NCBI GenBank assembly: GCA_947500445.1
Contig: CANMSB010000013.1
Span: 52,153 to 116,152 of the forward strand
Length of the DNA: 64,000 bases
Source of the DNA: an uncultured Flavobacteriaceae bacterium
GTDB taxonomy: Bacteria; Bacteroidota; Bacteroidia; Flavobacteriales; Flavobacteriaceae
Direction: 5' to 3'
Notes under the pieces: generated by a model
The model's database searches: none
Seen by the model: the letters and a program-made list of their open reading frames with translations, nothing else
What the model was told of the DNA's origin: nothing
Position numbers and translations under genes: made by a program
In this document: one piece after another, positions 19,013 through 28,673 of the stretch
Layout of the letters: each line of letters starts with the position of its first letter
How positions within the stretch are numbered: position 1 is the first letter of the stretch

Positions 19013-20023
19013 ATGAAACGAAGAAATTTTATACGTAATGGCGCAAGGGCCGCCTTGGCCATGGGCGTAATGTTCCTCTATGCCTGTAAAGAAACCAAGC
19101 AACCGGCAAGCGCGCCCAATGGGGAAGTGGCGGAAACCACAACGAAGACCCCCGCCCCATTTTTCAAACTTTCCTTGGCCCAATGGAGCATGCATAAGAT
19201 GGTACAGGATGATGGTGTAGATCCGTACACTTTTGCTGAAAAAGCAAAATCGTGGGGATTCTCAGGTCTGGAATACGTGAGCCAATTGTACGATGCGGAA
19301 TTAAAACCATTGGGTTATTCGGAAGCGGCCATGGCCGCTTTTGTAGAAAAATCAAATGCTGCGGCCAAAGAGCACGGCCTCCAAAACGTGCTGATAATGG
19401 TAGATCGCCAAGGCGATTTAGCGGTCGACGACGAATCCGAAAGGAATGAAACGGTGGAGAAGCATAAAAAATGGGTCGATGCCGCGGCGGCAATGGGCTG
19501 CCATGCCATTCGGGTAAACCTTAACGGCAGCTCGGAACCTGAGGAATGGAAATCGAATTCGGTGGACGGGCTTCGGAAGTTGGCAAGTTACGGAGCTGCG
19601 AAAAACATCAATATCATTGTGGAAAACCATGGCGGACTTTCCTCCAACGCAGCCCTGTTGGCCGAGGTCATGAAATCCGTTGACATGGACAATTGCGGTA
19701 CCCTGCCCGATTTTGGCAATTTCTGCATCAAAAGAATGGACCCGGAAGATTACAGCAAGGGATGTGCCGAAATGTACGATATTTACAAGGGAGTTTCCGA
19801 GTTGATGCCCCATGCGAAAGCGGTAAGTGCCAAATCCCATGATTTTGATGCGGAGGGCAACGAAACGGAAATCGATTATGTGAAAATGTTACAAATCGTG
19901 AAAGATGCCGGTTACACCGGATTTATCGGCGTTGAATACGAAGGCAGGGAATTGAGCGAGGAAGCTGGAATAGCAGCTACAAGGGACCTTATGCTAAAGG
20001 CCGTAAAAGAAATGCATGAATAG
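19013..20023 (+). CDS. Tat lipoprotein sugar phosphate isomerase/epimerase-like protein
   Basis: The 336-residue TIM-barrel protein has a twin-arginine leader (MKRRNFIRNGARAALA) and a lipobox ending YAC. The barrel shows FAEKAKSWGFSGLEYVSQLY, IIVENHGGLSSN, LPDFGNF and FIGVEYEGREL, with acidic and histidine residues at the metal-binding positions of the xylose isomerase-like fold. It is predicted to be anchored on the periplasmic side. It is divergent from GMC copy 1. The ATG was preferred over an in-frame TTG 15 bases upstream because it starts the classic RRNFI Tat motif. A Rep1 mini-element directly abuts its TAG stop. Confidence 0.85.
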   Translation: MKRRNFIRNGARAALAMGVMFLYACKETKQPASAPNGEVAETTTKTPAPFFKLSLAQWSMHKMVQDDGVDPYTFAEKAKSWGFSGLEYVSQLYDAELKPLGYSEAAMAAFVEKSNAAAKEHGLQNVLIMVDRQGDLAVDDESERNETVEKHKKWVDAAAAMGCHAIRVNLNGSSEPEEWKSNSVDGLRKLASYGAAKNINIIVENHGGLSSNAALLAEVMKSVDMDNCGTLPDFGNFCIKRMDPEDYSKGCAEMYDIYKGVSELMPHAKAVSAKSHDFDAEGNETEIDYVKMLQIVKDAGYTGFIGVEYEGRELSEEAGIAATRDLMLKAVKEMHE

Positions 20024-20048
20024 TACCATTTAAACTTTGAAATGGTAT
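20023..20048. repeat. Rep1 26-bp mini-element (D)
   Basis: GTACCATTT, 8 bases, AAATGGTAT: a near-perfect palindrome that begins at the last base of the upstream stop codon. Confidence 0.7.
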
Positions 20049-20090
20049 ATGGTATAACGTTTCCCCAAAACCTTAATCACCTTATTTATC

Positions 20091-20534
20091 GTGAAAGCTT
20101 TTTTTAATCAATTGTTCGACTATAACTTTCAATGCAATAAAAAACTGATCACTACCTGCCAAGAAATGGAACAGGTTCCGGAGCAGCTTGCCATGCGATT
20201 TAGTCATATTTTGAATGCCCATCATATTTGGAACGCCCGGGCAATGGGCAAACCCTCCGAATTTTCGGTGTTTCAAGTACACCCGGTCAGTGGATGGGCC
20301 GACATCCACTACGAAAACCAGCGAACTTCTTTCGACATCACCACCCATGCCGACGATTTTGAAATACGTATCGATTACGAGGATTCCGAAGGGCGACTTT
20401 TCACCAATACCCTACAGGACATTCTTTTCCATATCATCAACCATTCTACCCATCACCGGGGGCAGATAGCTATTGATTTTAGAACGGCTGGCAAAGAACC
20501 CTTACCGTTGGACTATATCTTTTACAAACGGTGA
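20091..20534 (+). CDS. DinB family protein
   Basis: The 147-residue protein matches the DinB four-helix fold: FFNQLFDYNFQCNKKLI at the N-terminus, a first histidine near FSHILNAHHIWNAR, and HIINHSTHHRGQIAI near residues 115-130. These supply the three-histidine metal site. DinB-like proteins include bacillithiol transferases and other metal-dependent thiol enzymes. The start is GTG, since no ATG fits the family's usual N-terminus. Confidence 0.88.
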   Translation: MKAFFNQLFDYNFQCNKKLITTCQEMEQVPEQLAMRFSHILNAHHIWNARAMGKPSEFSVFQVHPVSGWADIHYENQRTSFDITTHADDFEIRIDYEDSEGRLFTNTLQDILFHIINHSTHHRGQIAIDFRTAGKEPLPLDYIFYKR

Positions 20535-21160
20535 GTTGGGTAGGAAGCGGATTGCGAATAGTAACAAACCCCTGTTATCGTAGTATACTTCGGATTTTCG
20601 ATTTCTGGAAGTTCGACCGGCCGCGCAGGGCTGTATTCATAAGGGTGCCTTTTTCCCCGGGCAAACGTGACGGACAGGGCCAATGAAATAGTGCCCAAGT
20701 GGTTATCGTTCGATCGGTATGTTCAATGCTAAGGTGAGTTCTACGTTAAAAATGGTCTTTATGATAGTATGAACCTTGTAAATCCGCTCTTTATCTTAAA
20801 AAATAGCCATTTATGGTCGGGCTCACTTTAATACAACAGTTGGGTATAACTTTCTTTCGCCGTCTTCGTTGCAAAACACCTTGGTCGAGGATAGGCATCC
20901 CATAGTTTTCGCTAAAACCAAAAAGTCCGTGACACTTTACTCATTTAAGCACTCTTTTGTCCAAAAATGAAAAGATTGCCTTTGACAGCGAGTTTTTTTA
21001 TAAATTGTGAAAGCTTGCATATATCACCTAATGGAATAAGCAAAACACCAAGGCGTAAGCGTACGTTCCGGTCCGTTGCCTTTGTTTTGAAAAAGGAGCG
21101 TTATGAAGAAACGTAGCACACTTGAAAAATAAACAACGTTAATTTAAATTTTAGATTCAA
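20535..21160. other. 626-bp intergenic stretch, no gene seen
   Basis: Neither strand has a convincing coding frame, and I find no terminator, tRNA or repeat here. It precedes the Gfo/Idh/MocA gene and may hold its promoter. Confidence 0.45.
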
Positions 21161-22300
21161 ATGCCAAAAAAAATCAGACTAGGAGTTTTGGGGGGCGGAG
21201 GCGATTCCCTTATCGGGGTATTGCACCGTGTCGCTTCGCAGATAAACGACAACTATGAAATCGTTGGGGCCGTATTCAACCCGGACTTTAAGGCCAACAT
21301 GGCCTTTGCAAAAGAGATCGATGTTCCAACAGATCGGATATATGAAGATTTTGATACCATGGTAGCAGAAGAGCTGAAGCTGCCGGAAAATAAGCGCATA
21401 CAGGTATTTTCCGTTCTAACACCGAACTTTTTACATTTTCCAATGGCCCTTAAACTATTGGAAAACGGTTTTCATGTGATTTGCGAAAAACCGATGACCA
21501 CTACTTTGGACGAGGCCAAGATATTGCAAAAAGCCCACAAAAAGGCCGGTACCGTTTTTGCCCTTACCCACACCTATACCGGCTACCCTATGGTTCGCCA
21601 AATGCGGGAAATGATCAAAAAAGGTGCGTTGGGAAAAATTCATAAAATTGACGCGGTATACTACCAAGGGTGGATCAACACCATCATCCACGACAAGAAA
21701 AAACGTTCTTCGGTGTGGCGGTTAGATCCCAAAAAAGCCGGTATCAGTTCTTGTATCGGTGATATTGGGGTGCACGCTTTCAATATGGTAGAGTATACCA
21801 CCGGCATGAAGGTGAAGTCCATTCTCAGTGATTTCAACTACCTCTACAAAGACAATAAAATGGATATCGACGGAACGGTATTGATCCGTATGAGTGATAC
21901 TGTAAAGGGGGTCATCCGCAGCAGTCAGGTGGCAACAGGCGAAGAAAATGGCCTCGCCATTTCCATTTATGGAGAAAAAGCGGCATTTAAATGGGAACAG
22001 GAAAATCCGAATTTCCTTTATGTTTTGAGCGATACCAAACCCACACAGGTTTACAAACCGGGGCATGCCTACAACAGCAAACTATCCCTTAATGGTACCA
22101 AGTTACCTCCCGGACATCCCGAAGGTATTTTCGATTCTATGGCCAATATATATCTCGGGGCGGCCAGGGCCATCCGCGGAAAAAAGTATGACGACGCTGA
22201 GTTCCCGACCATGGTCGACGGAGTGCGCGGAATGAATTTCATAGAGGCCACCGTTGCATCCCATAAAAATGGGAACACTTGGGTCAATCTTGAAAAGTAA
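21161..22300 (+). CDS. Gfo/Idh/MocA family oxidoreductase
   Basis: The 379-residue cytoplasmic protein has an N-terminal NAD(P)-binding Rossmann fold starting LGVLGGGGDSLIG and the family signature CEKPMTTTLDEA near residues 108-120. A C-terminal substrate domain carries GDIGVHAFNMVEY, whose His-containing motif is the usual catalytic region. The family interconverts hydroxyl and keto groups on sugars and cyclitols. Context suggests a role in reducing or processing keto-sugars made by the GMC enzymes. It is monocistronic and followed by a strong bidirectional terminator. Confidence 0.94.
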   Translation: MPKKIRLGVLGGGGDSLIGVLHRVASQINDNYEIVGAVFNPDFKANMAFAKEIDVPTDRIYEDFDTMVAEELKLPENKRIQVFSVLTPNFLHFPMALKLLENGFHVICEKPMTTTLDEAKILQKAHKKAGTVFALTHTYTGYPMVRQMREMIKKGALGKIHKIDAVYYQGWINTIIHDKKKRSSVWRLDPKKAGISSCIGDIGVHAFNMVEYTTGMKVKSILSDFNYLYKDNKMDIDGTVLIRMSDTVKGVIRSSQVATGEENGLAISIYGEKAAFKWEQENPNFLYVLSDTKPTQVYKPGHAYNSKLSLNGTKLPPGHPEGIFDSMANIYLGAARAIRGKKYDDAEFPTMVDGVRGMNFIEATVASHKNGNTWVNLEK

Positions 22301-22365
22301 CGGCAATACGCATACTATTTTAAGCTAGTTCCGTTGTTGTTTTGACATAAATGTACGGATACAAA

Positions 22366-22397
22366 AAATGCCCCGAACGTTACCGTCCGGGGCATTT
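22366..22397. terminator. Bidirectional terminator
   Basis: AAATGCCCCG and CGGGGCATTT form a strong stem with inner ACG/CGT pairs, between two convergent genes. Confidence 0.85.
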
Positions 22398-22450
22398 AGT
22401 ATTTATTGTGTACCCTTTTTATGTTCCGGAATCCGGAACGTCATGTACCT

Positions 22451-22909
22451 TTAGAAGACCTTTTCGAACTCCTGGCACACGATAATCATGCTTTCCCGAG
22501 GTACCCTGCCGAAGGGTTCCAATTCTTTATTGTAATATTCCCAGTGGGTACGTTTCCAATATGCCAAGCTTTGATCTCCTTCTCCTTCCTGTCGGGCATA
22601 GGCCTCGTCGATACTAAAAAAGGGACGCAAGCTCACCTTTGTCGTCCGTACGATACACTGCGCGGTACCCTCCCAATCGGTCACCACCATAAAATCGCCA
22701 ATTTTAGGAAGGGGCTCCTTTCGGTATTGAAGCCCTAACAAACTTGGTGAGGTAGCTCGTTTGATGCCTTTTTTGACCAGAGCGGCACATTCATTGGCAT
22801 CCATTTCATTATTACAGAAATGAACCGTTGTAGGGGCGTCTTCAAAAGCGTGTTCCAGATGTTTGTCCAGATAATCGCCCCACATATTTCTTGCTGATGC
22901 GTTTTCCAT
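22451..22909 (-). CDS. ASCH domain protein
   Basis: The 152-residue protein matches the ASCH domain: KGIKRATSPSLLG, KIGDFMVVTDWEGTAQCIVRTTKV, and AYARQEGEGDQSLAYWKRTHWEYY. ASCH domains share the PUA-like fold and are linked to RNA binding or modification. Some members hydrolyse N4-acetylcytidine, and this length suits either. It sits 39 bases downstream of GMC copy 2 on the same strand, probably a shared transcript, though no functional link is obvious. Confidence 0.88.
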   Translation of the reverse strand: MENASARNMWGDYLDKHLEHAFEDAPTTVHFCNNEMDANECAALVKKGIKRATSPSLLGLQYRKEPLPKIGDFMVVTDWEGTAQCIVRTTKVSLRPFFSIDEAYARQEGEGDQSLAYWKRTHWEYYNKELEPFGRVPRESMIIVCQEFEKVF

Positions 22910-22948
22910 TTTAGGTCAGTGTTTTCGGTAAGACAATAATACAGAAAA

Positions 22949-24652
22949 TCAAGAAAACTTTCCTGCCTTAAATTCTTCCGCGGCATGGTTTGCGGCCCTC
23001 GCCGTAAAGGCCATATAGGTCAACGAAGGGTTCACGCAACCCGAAGAGCTCATAAAAGCCCCATCGGTGACATATACGTTGGGCACCAAATGTACCTGAT
23101 TGTGCTTGTTCAAAATGGACGTTTTGGCATCATGTCCCATTCGGGCCCCGCCCATCTCGTGGATCCCAAGACCCGGACCAGTTTCTTCCTCGTACGGTTT
23201 TACATCATTAAAACCAGCCTTTTTGAACATTTCCATGATTTCTTTTTTGATATCCTCGCGCATACGATATTCGTTTTCCTTAAACTCCACGTCGAATGCC
23301 AATTGTGGTAGTCCCCACTTATCCTTTTCGGTTTCACTTAGGGTTACCCTGTTGCTATCGTAAGGTAAAAATTCGCCAAAACCGGTAACACCAATTTCCC
23401 ATGCGCCGGGTTCGAGCACTTTTTTCTTAAGTTCGGCGCCATACCCTAATTCCGCTACTGCGGCCGACCAATCCTCCCTACTGGCACGGCCCTGATATCC
23501 AAAACCACGGAGATAGCCTTCGCGCTTGGTATTTTCGTCCAAATTGACAAAACGCGGTATATAGAACCCGTTGGCCCTTCGGCCCTTATAGTATTTGTTC
23601 ATGTGGCCGCTTATTTTTGCGGAAGCGCCCAGTTTATAATGGTGGTCCATAATGTTACGCCCCAAAGCATCGGAATCGTTCCCTAGACCATTCGGAAAAC
23701 GTTCCGATTTGGACTGCAACAAAATGCCGACCGAGGCCATGGCGGAAGCACAAAGGAAAATCACCTTTGCCTTAAATTCCAACTTTTCATTGGTCTCCGC
23801 GTCGATTACCTTTACACCCGTAGCCTTTTTAGTGGTATCGTCGTACATTACCTCGTAAACGATACTATTGGCCCGGAGGGTCATATTTCCGGTGCGTTCG
23901 GCAGCGGGCAAGGTGGAGGAATTGCTTGAAAAATAGCCTCCGAACGGGCATCCCCGCCAACAACGGTTTCGGTGTTGGCACACTCCCCTACCTTCAATAT
24001 CGGCATCGGGATCGGTAATATGGGCCACCCTCCCTATGGTAAGTAAACGACCATCGTCATACTTTTCCGAAAGGGATTCCTGAAATTCCAATTCGGCACA
24101 GTTCAATTCCATAGGCGGTTGAAACTTACCATCCGGCAATTGTTTGAGTCCTAAATTTTGTCCGCTCACACCAATATACTCTTCTACTTTATCGTACCAA
24201 GGCGCAATATCATGATACCGTACCGGCCAATCCACACCATGCCCATCTTTGCCATTGGCCTCAAAATCAATATCGCTCCAGCGGTAGCTCTGCCGGCCCC
24301 AGGTAAGCGAACGACCGCCCACCTGATAGCCCCTGATCCAATCGAAGCGTTTGATCTCCACATAAGGATGTTCCAGGTCATTGACAAAAAAATGTTTCAC
24401 ATCTTCCTGGGGTGCCCATCCGACGCGATGCTGTTTATGATACTTTTTCTTGTCCGCTTCGGAAAGGTCCCCTTTAAGGGCATAATCCCATGGATCATCG
24501 TGCATGGTGGGGTAATCCTCCAGGTGCGTTACCATACGACCCCTTTCCAGTACCAAGGTCTTCAACCCTTTTTCGGTAAGCTCTTTGGCGGCCCAACCAC
24601 CACTGATTCCCGTTCCAACGACAATCGCATCGTATTCCACTTCCTGATTCAT
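22949..24652 (-). CDS. GMC family FAD-dependent oxidoreductase (copy 2)
   Basis: The 567-residue paralogue of the enzyme at 17070-18788 is clearly alignable throughout: VVGTGISGGWAAKELTEKGL, CQHRNRCWRGCPFGGYF and GIHEMGGARMG are kept, as is the C-terminal CVNPSLTYMAFTARAANHA. No subunit-3 gene accompanies this copy, so it may share the small subunit of copy 1. It is divergent from a TIM-barrel epimerase gene, the same arrangement as copy 1. Confidence 0.93.
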   Translation of the reverse strand: MNQEVEYDAIVVGTGISGGWAAKELTEKGLKTLVLERGRMVTHLEDYPTMHDDPWDYALKGDLSEADKKKYHKQHRVGWAPQEDVKHFFVNDLEHPYVEIKRFDWIRGYQVGGRSLTWGRQSYRWSDIDFEANGKDGHGVDWPVRYHDIAPWYDKVEEYIGVSGQNLGLKQLPDGKFQPPMELNCAELEFQESLSEKYDDGRLLTIGRVAHITDPDADIEGRGVCQHRNRCWRGCPFGGYFSSNSSTLPAAERTGNMTLRANSIVYEVMYDDTTKKATGVKVIDAETNEKLEFKAKVIFLCASAMASVGILLQSKSERFPNGLGNDSDALGRNIMDHHYKLGASAKISGHMNKYYKGRRANGFYIPRFVNLDENTKREGYLRGFGYQGRASREDWSAAVAELGYGAELKKKVLEPGAWEIGVTGFGEFLPYDSNRVTLSETEKDKWGLPQLAFDVEFKENEYRMREDIKKEIMEMFKKAGFNDVKPYEEETGPGLGIHEMGGARMGHDAKTSILNKHNQVHLVPNVYVTDGAFMSSSGCVNPSLTYMAFTARAANHAAEEFKAGKFS

Positions 24653-24725
24653 ATATTTCTTGTATTAATTCTGACGGTTTTCCTATATTTATGACCTTCC
24701 TTACCTTACTAGTGGTCGGAAACTT

Positions 24726-24756
24726 TTAAGAATTTAAATATAACGTTTATTCTTAA
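24726..24756. promoter_or_regulatory. Inverted repeat between GMC copy 2 and epimerase
   Basis: TTAAGAAT and ATTCTTAA flank a 15-base spacer in the 153-bp divergent region. It differs in sequence from the repeat upstream of GMC copy 1. Confidence 0.35.
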
Positions 24757-24805
24757 TACCTCCTTTGAAGCGAAAATTTATACGAAATAATAGACGTAAT
24801 ACGAT

Positions 24806-25858
24806 ATGAAGACAATTAAAGGACCTGCCGTATTTTTGGCACAATTCGTAGACAACAAAGCACCTTTCAACAGTTTGGACGGTATGTGCAAATGGGCCGC
24901 CGACTTGGGATATAAAGGGATTCAGATCCCTACATGGGAGCATTTCCTCATCGATTTGGACAAGGCGGCCGAGAGCCAGACCTATTGTGACGAGCTCAAG
25001 GGAAAAGTTAATTCCTATGGTCTGGAGATTACCGAGCTCTCCACCCACCTTCAAGGGCAATTGGTGGCGGTACATCCCGCATACGACCTCATGTTCGATA
25101 ACTTTGCGCCCGATGCGGTAAAGAACAACCCAAAGGCACGGACCGAATGGGCGGTAGCTGTGGTAAAAAAAGCCGCTACCGCCAGTAGACGTTTGGGCAT
25201 AAAGGCCCATGCGACCTTTTCCGGAGCATTGTTATGGCACACTTGGCACCCCTGGCCGCAGCGCCCCGCAGGCCTTGTAGAAATGGGGTTTGAGGAACTG
25301 GCCAAGCGTTGGATGCCGATACTGAATCATTTTGACGAGGAAGGAGTAGACGTTTGTTACGAAATACATCCCGGGGAAGACCTACATGACGGGGATACCT
25401 TTGAACGGTTCCTGAAAGCGACCGGAAACCACAAAAGAGTCAACATCCTATACGATCCCAGCCATTTTGTATTACAGCAACTGGACTATATCGAGTACAT
25501 CGATCATTACCATGAGTTTATCAGATCGTTTCACGTAAAGGATTCCGAATTCAACCCTACAGGGAAGAAAGGTGCCTTCGGGGGCTATAACGATTGGGGC
25601 GATCGTGCAGGGAGATACCGCTCGCTGGGGGACGGTCAAATCGATTTCAAGACCATTTTCTCAAAGCTTACCCAATATGGCTGCGACGTTTGGGCGGTAA
25701 TGGAATGGGAATGTTGTATAAAAAGTCCGGAGCAGGGGGCACGGGAAGGGGCCATCTTTATACAGGACCACATCATCGAGGCCACCGAAAAAACCTTTGA
25801 CGATTTTGCCGGAGCCGAAATCGACAAGGACGAATTACGAAGAATTTTAGGTACTTGA
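24806..25858 (+). CDS. Cytoplasmic sugar phosphate isomerase/epimerase family protein
   Basis: The 350-residue TIM-barrel protein has no signal peptide. Candidate metal ligands stand in VCYEIHPGEDLHDG, ILYDPSHFVLQQ, SFHVKDSEF and AVMEWECC, at the positions of xylose isomerase-like enzymes. Other conserved elements are WAADLGYKGIQIPTWEH and GDGQIDFKTIF. It probably isomerises or hydrates a keto-sugar. It is the first gene of a plus-strand operon with two DUF1080 lipoprotein genes (gaps of 34 and 32 bases). Confidence 0.88.
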   Translation: MKTIKGPAVFLAQFVDNKAPFNSLDGMCKWAADLGYKGIQIPTWEHFLIDLDKAAESQTYCDELKGKVNSYGLEITELSTHLQGQLVAVHPAYDLMFDNFAPDAVKNNPKARTEWAVAVVKKAATASRRLGIKAHATFSGALLWHTWHPWPQRPAGLVEMGFEELAKRWMPILNHFDEEGVDVCYEIHPGEDLHDGDTFERFLKATGNHKRVNILYDPSHFVLQQLDYIEYIDHYHEFIRSFHVKDSEFNPTGKKGAFGGYNDWGDRAGRYRSLGDGQIDFKTIFSKLTQYGCDVWAVMEWECCIKSPEQGAREGAIFIQDHIIEATEKTFDDFAGAEIDKDELRRILGT

Positions 25859-25892
25859 TACCATTGCATATCCCCTCGTTAAAAACCGTACA

Positions 25893-26651
25893 ATGAAAAC
25901 TATTTTCTCGATTGCCTGTAGTATGATGTTGCTTTTTGTTAGCTGCAAAGAGCAAAAAAAAGAGGCCGTTTCCAGTGCGCCGGAAACCGAGGGCCAAGAG
26001 GTCGCCAGTACCGATACCGACCAAGAATGGACCGTATTGTTCGATGGTAGCTCTTTTGATGGGTGGAAAGCATATGGCGGCGAAAACGTACCGGACCATT
26101 GGAAGTTGGAAGATGGTGCCATGGTGTTTTATCCTCCGGAAAACCGGGAAGAAGGGGCCACGTATAACCTTATTACCGAAAAACGGTATACCGATTTTGA
26201 GCTTTCCTTGGAATGGAAGATATCGGAAGCCGGAAATAGTGGTATTTTTTGGGGAGTGATGGAAAAACCATCATTAAAACAACCTTATGAAAGCGGCCCG
26301 GAAATACAGGTATTGGACAATGCGGGCCACCCCGACGGTAAAAATGGGACAACGCATCAGGCCGGTGCCCTGTATGATATGATCGCACCGTCCAAGGACG
26401 TTACCAAAGCAGTGGGGGAATGGAACACCTGCATCGTTTCCATCGATCACAAAACGCAACAGGGGAGTGTTGTACTCAATGGCGAAAAAATCGTTACATT
26501 TCCCGTTAACAATGACGCATGGAGCGCTCTGGTATCCGGTTCGAAATTTGCCGATTGGGAGCACTTTGGAAAGTACACTACGGGAAGTATCGGGCTCCAG
26601 GACCATGGGGACAAGGTCGCTTTCCGAAACATCAAAATAAAAGAACTTTAA
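25893..26651 (+). CDS. DUF1080 (3-keto-disaccharide hydrolase family) lipoprotein
   Basis: The 252-residue protein has a lipobox (LLFVSCKEQ) and a jelly-roll DUF1080 domain starting WTVLFDGSSFDGWKAYGG. It continues through FELSLEWKISEAGNSGIFWG, GPEIQVLDNAGHPDG and GSIGLQDHGDKVAFRNIKIKEL, which are family hallmarks. Members of this family act on 3-keto glycosides, which fits the adjacent GMC oxidoreductases. It is probably anchored in the outer membrane or periplasm. Confidence 0.92.
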   Translation: MKTIFSIACSMMLLFVSCKEQKKEAVSSAPETEGQEVASTDTDQEWTVLFDGSSFDGWKAYGGENVPDHWKLEDGAMVFYPPENREEGATYNLITEKRYTDFELSLEWKISEAGNSGIFWGVMEKPSLKQPYESGPEIQVLDNAGHPDGKNGTTHQAGALYDMIAPSKDVTKAVGEWNTCIVSIDHKTQQGSVVLNGEKIVTFPVNNDAWSALVSGSKFADWEHFGKYTTGSIGLQDHGDKVAFRNIKIKEL

Positions 26652-26683
26652 ACACCTAACCTTCGCTTACCTTAACCTCCTTT

Positions 26684-27496
26684 ATGAAATATCTACACCT
26701 TGTAACATTGCTTGCCTTTACCGTAGTTTCGTGCCAACAGAAGGAAACGCCCCCTACTAACCCAACTACCGAAAAACCGGAAGTTATCGTACACGATGAA
26801 TACGGGGGTGAGGAACCTACCGAACCGGAAGGCACCGAATATTACGAACCAAAAGTACCCGTTACAGGACCGGCATTGAACGGAAAGGCGCCAAAAGACG
26901 CCACGGTGCTCTTTGACGGGAGCAGTTTGGAAGGATGGGTACATTCCAAGGACAGCACCGCCGCAAAATGGCATTTAAACGATGATGGCAGCATGACGGT
27001 AGCGGACAAAACGGGAAATATACAGACCGAACGCGTTTTTGGGGACATACAGCTGCATATCGAATGGAAATCCCCGGCCGATGTGCAACGTGATGGACAG
27101 AACAGAGGGAACAGCGGTATATTTTTAAATGGCCTATACGAAGTTCAAGTGTTGGACAATAATGATAATGACACCTATGTTAACGGCCAGGTAGGCTCTA
27201 TTTACAAACAAACACCACCCCTCGCGATGGCGTCGGTAGCTTCGGGCGAATGGAACACCTATGATATCATTTACCATGCCCCCGAATTTAATGCCGAGGG
27301 CGGTAAAATAAAATCGGGGACGCTTACCGTTTTGCACAATGGCGTTCTGGTACAGGACCATACAGAAATCAAGGGAACGACGCCGTATATTGGATGGCCC
27401 AAAAATCCTGCGCACGGGAAAGGCCCATTGTTACTGCAAGATCATGGGGACAATAGTCGCGTAAGCTATCGCAATATTTGGGTAAGGGAATTGTAA
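26684..27496 (+). CDS. Second DUF1080 family lipoprotein
   Basis: The 270-residue paralogue of the preceding gene has its own lipobox (FTVVSCQQK) and an acidic Pro/Glu-rich linker to about residue 60. The DUF1080 domain shows ATVLFDGSSLEGWVHSKD, NRGNSGIFLNGLYEVQVLDN and GPLLLQDHGDNSRVSYRNIW. The two members may differ in substrate. It is last in the epimerase operon. Confidence 0.92.
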   Translation: MKYLHLVTLLAFTVVSCQQKETPPTNPTTEKPEVIVHDEYGGEEPTEPEGTEYYEPKVPVTGPALNGKAPKDATVLFDGSSLEGWVHSKDSTAAKWHLNDDGSMTVADKTGNIQTERVFGDIQLHIEWKSPADVQRDGQNRGNSGIFLNGLYEVQVLDNNDNDTYVNGQVGSIYKQTPPLAMASVASGEWNTYDIIYHAPEFNAEGGKIKSGTLTVLHNGVLVQDHTEIKGTTPYIGWPKNPAHGKGPLLLQDHGDNSRVSYRNIWVREL

Positions 27497-27735
27497 GGAT
27501 GGAGGCCCTTGGAGGCTTGTATCGCGCCCATTTGCAAAAACGGCTTTTACATCGATACCATCCTTGAGCCAAAACCATTGCCCGAATTTAAAGCACTGGA
27601 CCTGAAACACGTTGAAGAATTGAATTCCTTTCCGGCGTTCATGGGTAGTAGTGCCATACGAAAGCCTATTTCGTAACACTACTCCCGAAGCGCCCACCAC
27701 CCTTTTTTGCATGGAGCCGTACGTGCAAAATTGGT

Positions 27736-27743
27736 TACCTTTG
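27736..27743 (+). promoter_or_regulatory. Candidate -7 box for yicC
   Basis: TACCTTTG is a perfect TAnnTTTG and lies 21 bases before the ATG. A matching -33 element at standard spacing is not clear. Confidence 0.4.
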
Positions 27744-27764
27744 CGCAATTCCAAAAAAAAAGTT

Positions 27765-28622
27765 ATGATTCAATCCATGACCGGATTCGGGAAACATGTT
27801 GTTCAATTGCCCAACAAGAAAATTACCGTTGAACTGAAATCCCTCAACAGTAAAAACCTGGATCTGAACGCCAGAATGCCACCTGCTTACAGGGAAAAGG
27901 AATTGGAGCTTCGAAAGATCATAGCCACCGACCTCGTCAGGGGAAAAATCGATTTCAACCTTTATATCGAACTTACCGGTGAAGAAACCGGGGCACAGGT
28001 AAACGAGGTGGCCATTCGGAAATACATGCAACAACTGAGGACCATTGCCGATGGGGACGAACTGCGCCTGCTCGAAATGGCCCTGCGCATGCCGGATGCC
28101 ATGAAAACCGAACGGGAAGACATTGACCCGGAAGAGTACAAGGGCATTCGAGAAGCGCTGCGTGTAGCCTTAACGGAAACAAACGATTTTCGCTCCGCCG
28201 AAGGAAAGGTACTGGAGACCGATTTTTCGGAACGCCTTCAAAACCTACAGGCTCTTTTAAAAGAGATTACCGCAATGGACCCCGAACGACTGGGGAACGT
28301 TCGGGAACGTTTGGAAAAAGCGGTCGCCGACATACAGACGGAGGTAGACGCCAACCGTTTTGAACAGGAATTGATCTATTACTTGGAAAAGTACGATATT
28401 ACCGAAGAAAAAGTTCGGCTACAGAACCATTTGGATTATTTTTCAAGCACCTTGGGCTCCACGGATTCGAACGGAAAAAAACTGGCTTTCATCACCCAGG
28501 AAATCGGTAGGGAAATCAATACCATAGGATCAAAGGCAAACTATGCCCCCATGCAGCAATTGGTCGTTCAGATGAAGGACGAACTGGAAAAAATTAAGGA
28601 ACAAATGTTGAACGTGCTGTAA
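27765..28622 (+). CDS. yicC: YicC family endoribonuclease-like protein
   Basis: The 285-residue protein begins IQSMTGFGKHVVQLPNKKIT and has KSLNSKNLDLNARMP, both YicC hallmarks. The C-terminal DUF1732 portion contains LDYFSSTL and KKLAFITQEIGREINTIGSKA. E. coli YicC is a ribonuclease implicated in turnover of small RNAs. The ATG used gives the conserved N-terminus. It heads a yicC-gmk-nadD operon. Confidence 0.94.
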   Translation: MIQSMTGFGKHVVQLPNKKITVELKSLNSKNLDLNARMPPAYREKELELRKIIATDLVRGKIDFNLYIELTGEETGAQVNEVAIRKYMQQLRTIADGDELRLLEMALRMPDAMKTEREDIDPEEYKGIREALRVALTETNDFRSAEGKVLETDFSERLQNLQALLKEITAMDPERLGNVRERLEKAVADIQTEVDANRFEQELIYYLEKYDITEEKVRLQNHLDYFSSTLGSTDSNGKKLAFITQEIGREINTIGSKANYAPMQQLVVQMKDELEKIKEQMLNVL

Positions 28623-28673
28623 TGATCACGGCCCTAACGGCAAAGCAATCTGTAAACCAAAAAAAAGACCATA

